From assembly GCA_017828935.1 (NCBI GenBank), contig JAGAUG010000037.1, positions 1-6,224 on the forward strand: 6,224 nt of DNA. Reading direction: 5' to 3'. The position numbers and the translations under genes are program-made. Below, piece after piece: positions 6,178 through 6,224 of the stretch; the stretch's first letter is position 1, and each line of letters starts with the position of its first letter. The stretch comes from Oscillospiraceae bacterium (GTDB taxonomy: Bacteria > Bacillota > Clostridia > Oscillospirales > Ruminococcaceae). Below the pieces are notes generated by a model, which was given only the letters and a program-made list of their open reading frames with translations, was not told where the DNA came from and did not search any database.

Positions 6178-6224
6178 ATGAGTTATTTTAATAAAACGAA
6201 TACATTGCCAAGATTTAGTAATAA
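6178..6224 (+). CDS. Start of an unidentified gene, cut by the window edge
   Basis: ATG 6178 lies seven bases after AGGAGGTG (6163-6170). The open frame reads MSYFNKTNTLPRFSN and runs off the right edge after 15 codons. The polar sequence has no signal peptide character in the visible part. The strong promoter and optimal ribosome binding site suggest an abundant product. The function cannot be told from 15 residues. Confidence 0.7.
   Translation, partial: MSYFNKTNTLPRFSN

Overview
The window is AT-rich DNA; hand counts of 240-base stretches gave about 22% to 37% GC in coding sequence, with lower values in the spacers. It carries a sporulation gene (spoIIE), consensus sigma-A promoters and AGGAGGTG ribosome binding sites. 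This points to a low-GC, endospore-forming lineage of Firmicutes, most likely Clostridia. Heavy AT bias together with a damaged mismatch-repair gene would also fit a reduced, host-associated genome, but that is inference from one window.

Left part (1-2726, minus strand): a mutS gene that looks broken in two ways. The mismatch-reading N-terminal domain and the complete ATPase are recognisable. However, a one-base frameshift at about 1826-1833 separates the N-terminal third from the rest. In addition, the usual MutS C-terminus is absent: from about base 280 down to base 1 the open frame continues into unrelated sequence that resembles the end of a DUF262/DUF1524 (GmrSD-like) restriction protein. 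The reading frame runs off the left edge.

Centre (2745-3094): a 350-base divergent spacer. It holds a likely mutS promoter on the minus strand and, on the plus strand, a candidate spoIIE promoter whose hexamers are 21 bp apart with a Spo0A-box-like site upstream, as in the known Spo0A-activated class. The plus-strand genes follow: an intact spoIIE (3095-5434) encoding the membrane-bound PP2C phosphatase that activates sigma-F, then, five bases later, a TTG-started 173-residue gene of unknown function (5440-5961). A hairpin terminator overlaps the stop codon of the latter, so the two genes probably form one short operon.

Right end (5990-6224): a new transcription unit with a full consensus sigma-A promoter (TTGACT, 17 bp, TATAAT). 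It then has two start modules exactly 70 bases apart, each with TTTAGGAGGTG seven bases before an ATG. The first opens a 9-codon mini-ORF; the second opens a gene cut off by the window edge after 15 codons. No tRNA, rRNA, CRISPR array or insertion sequence was seen.
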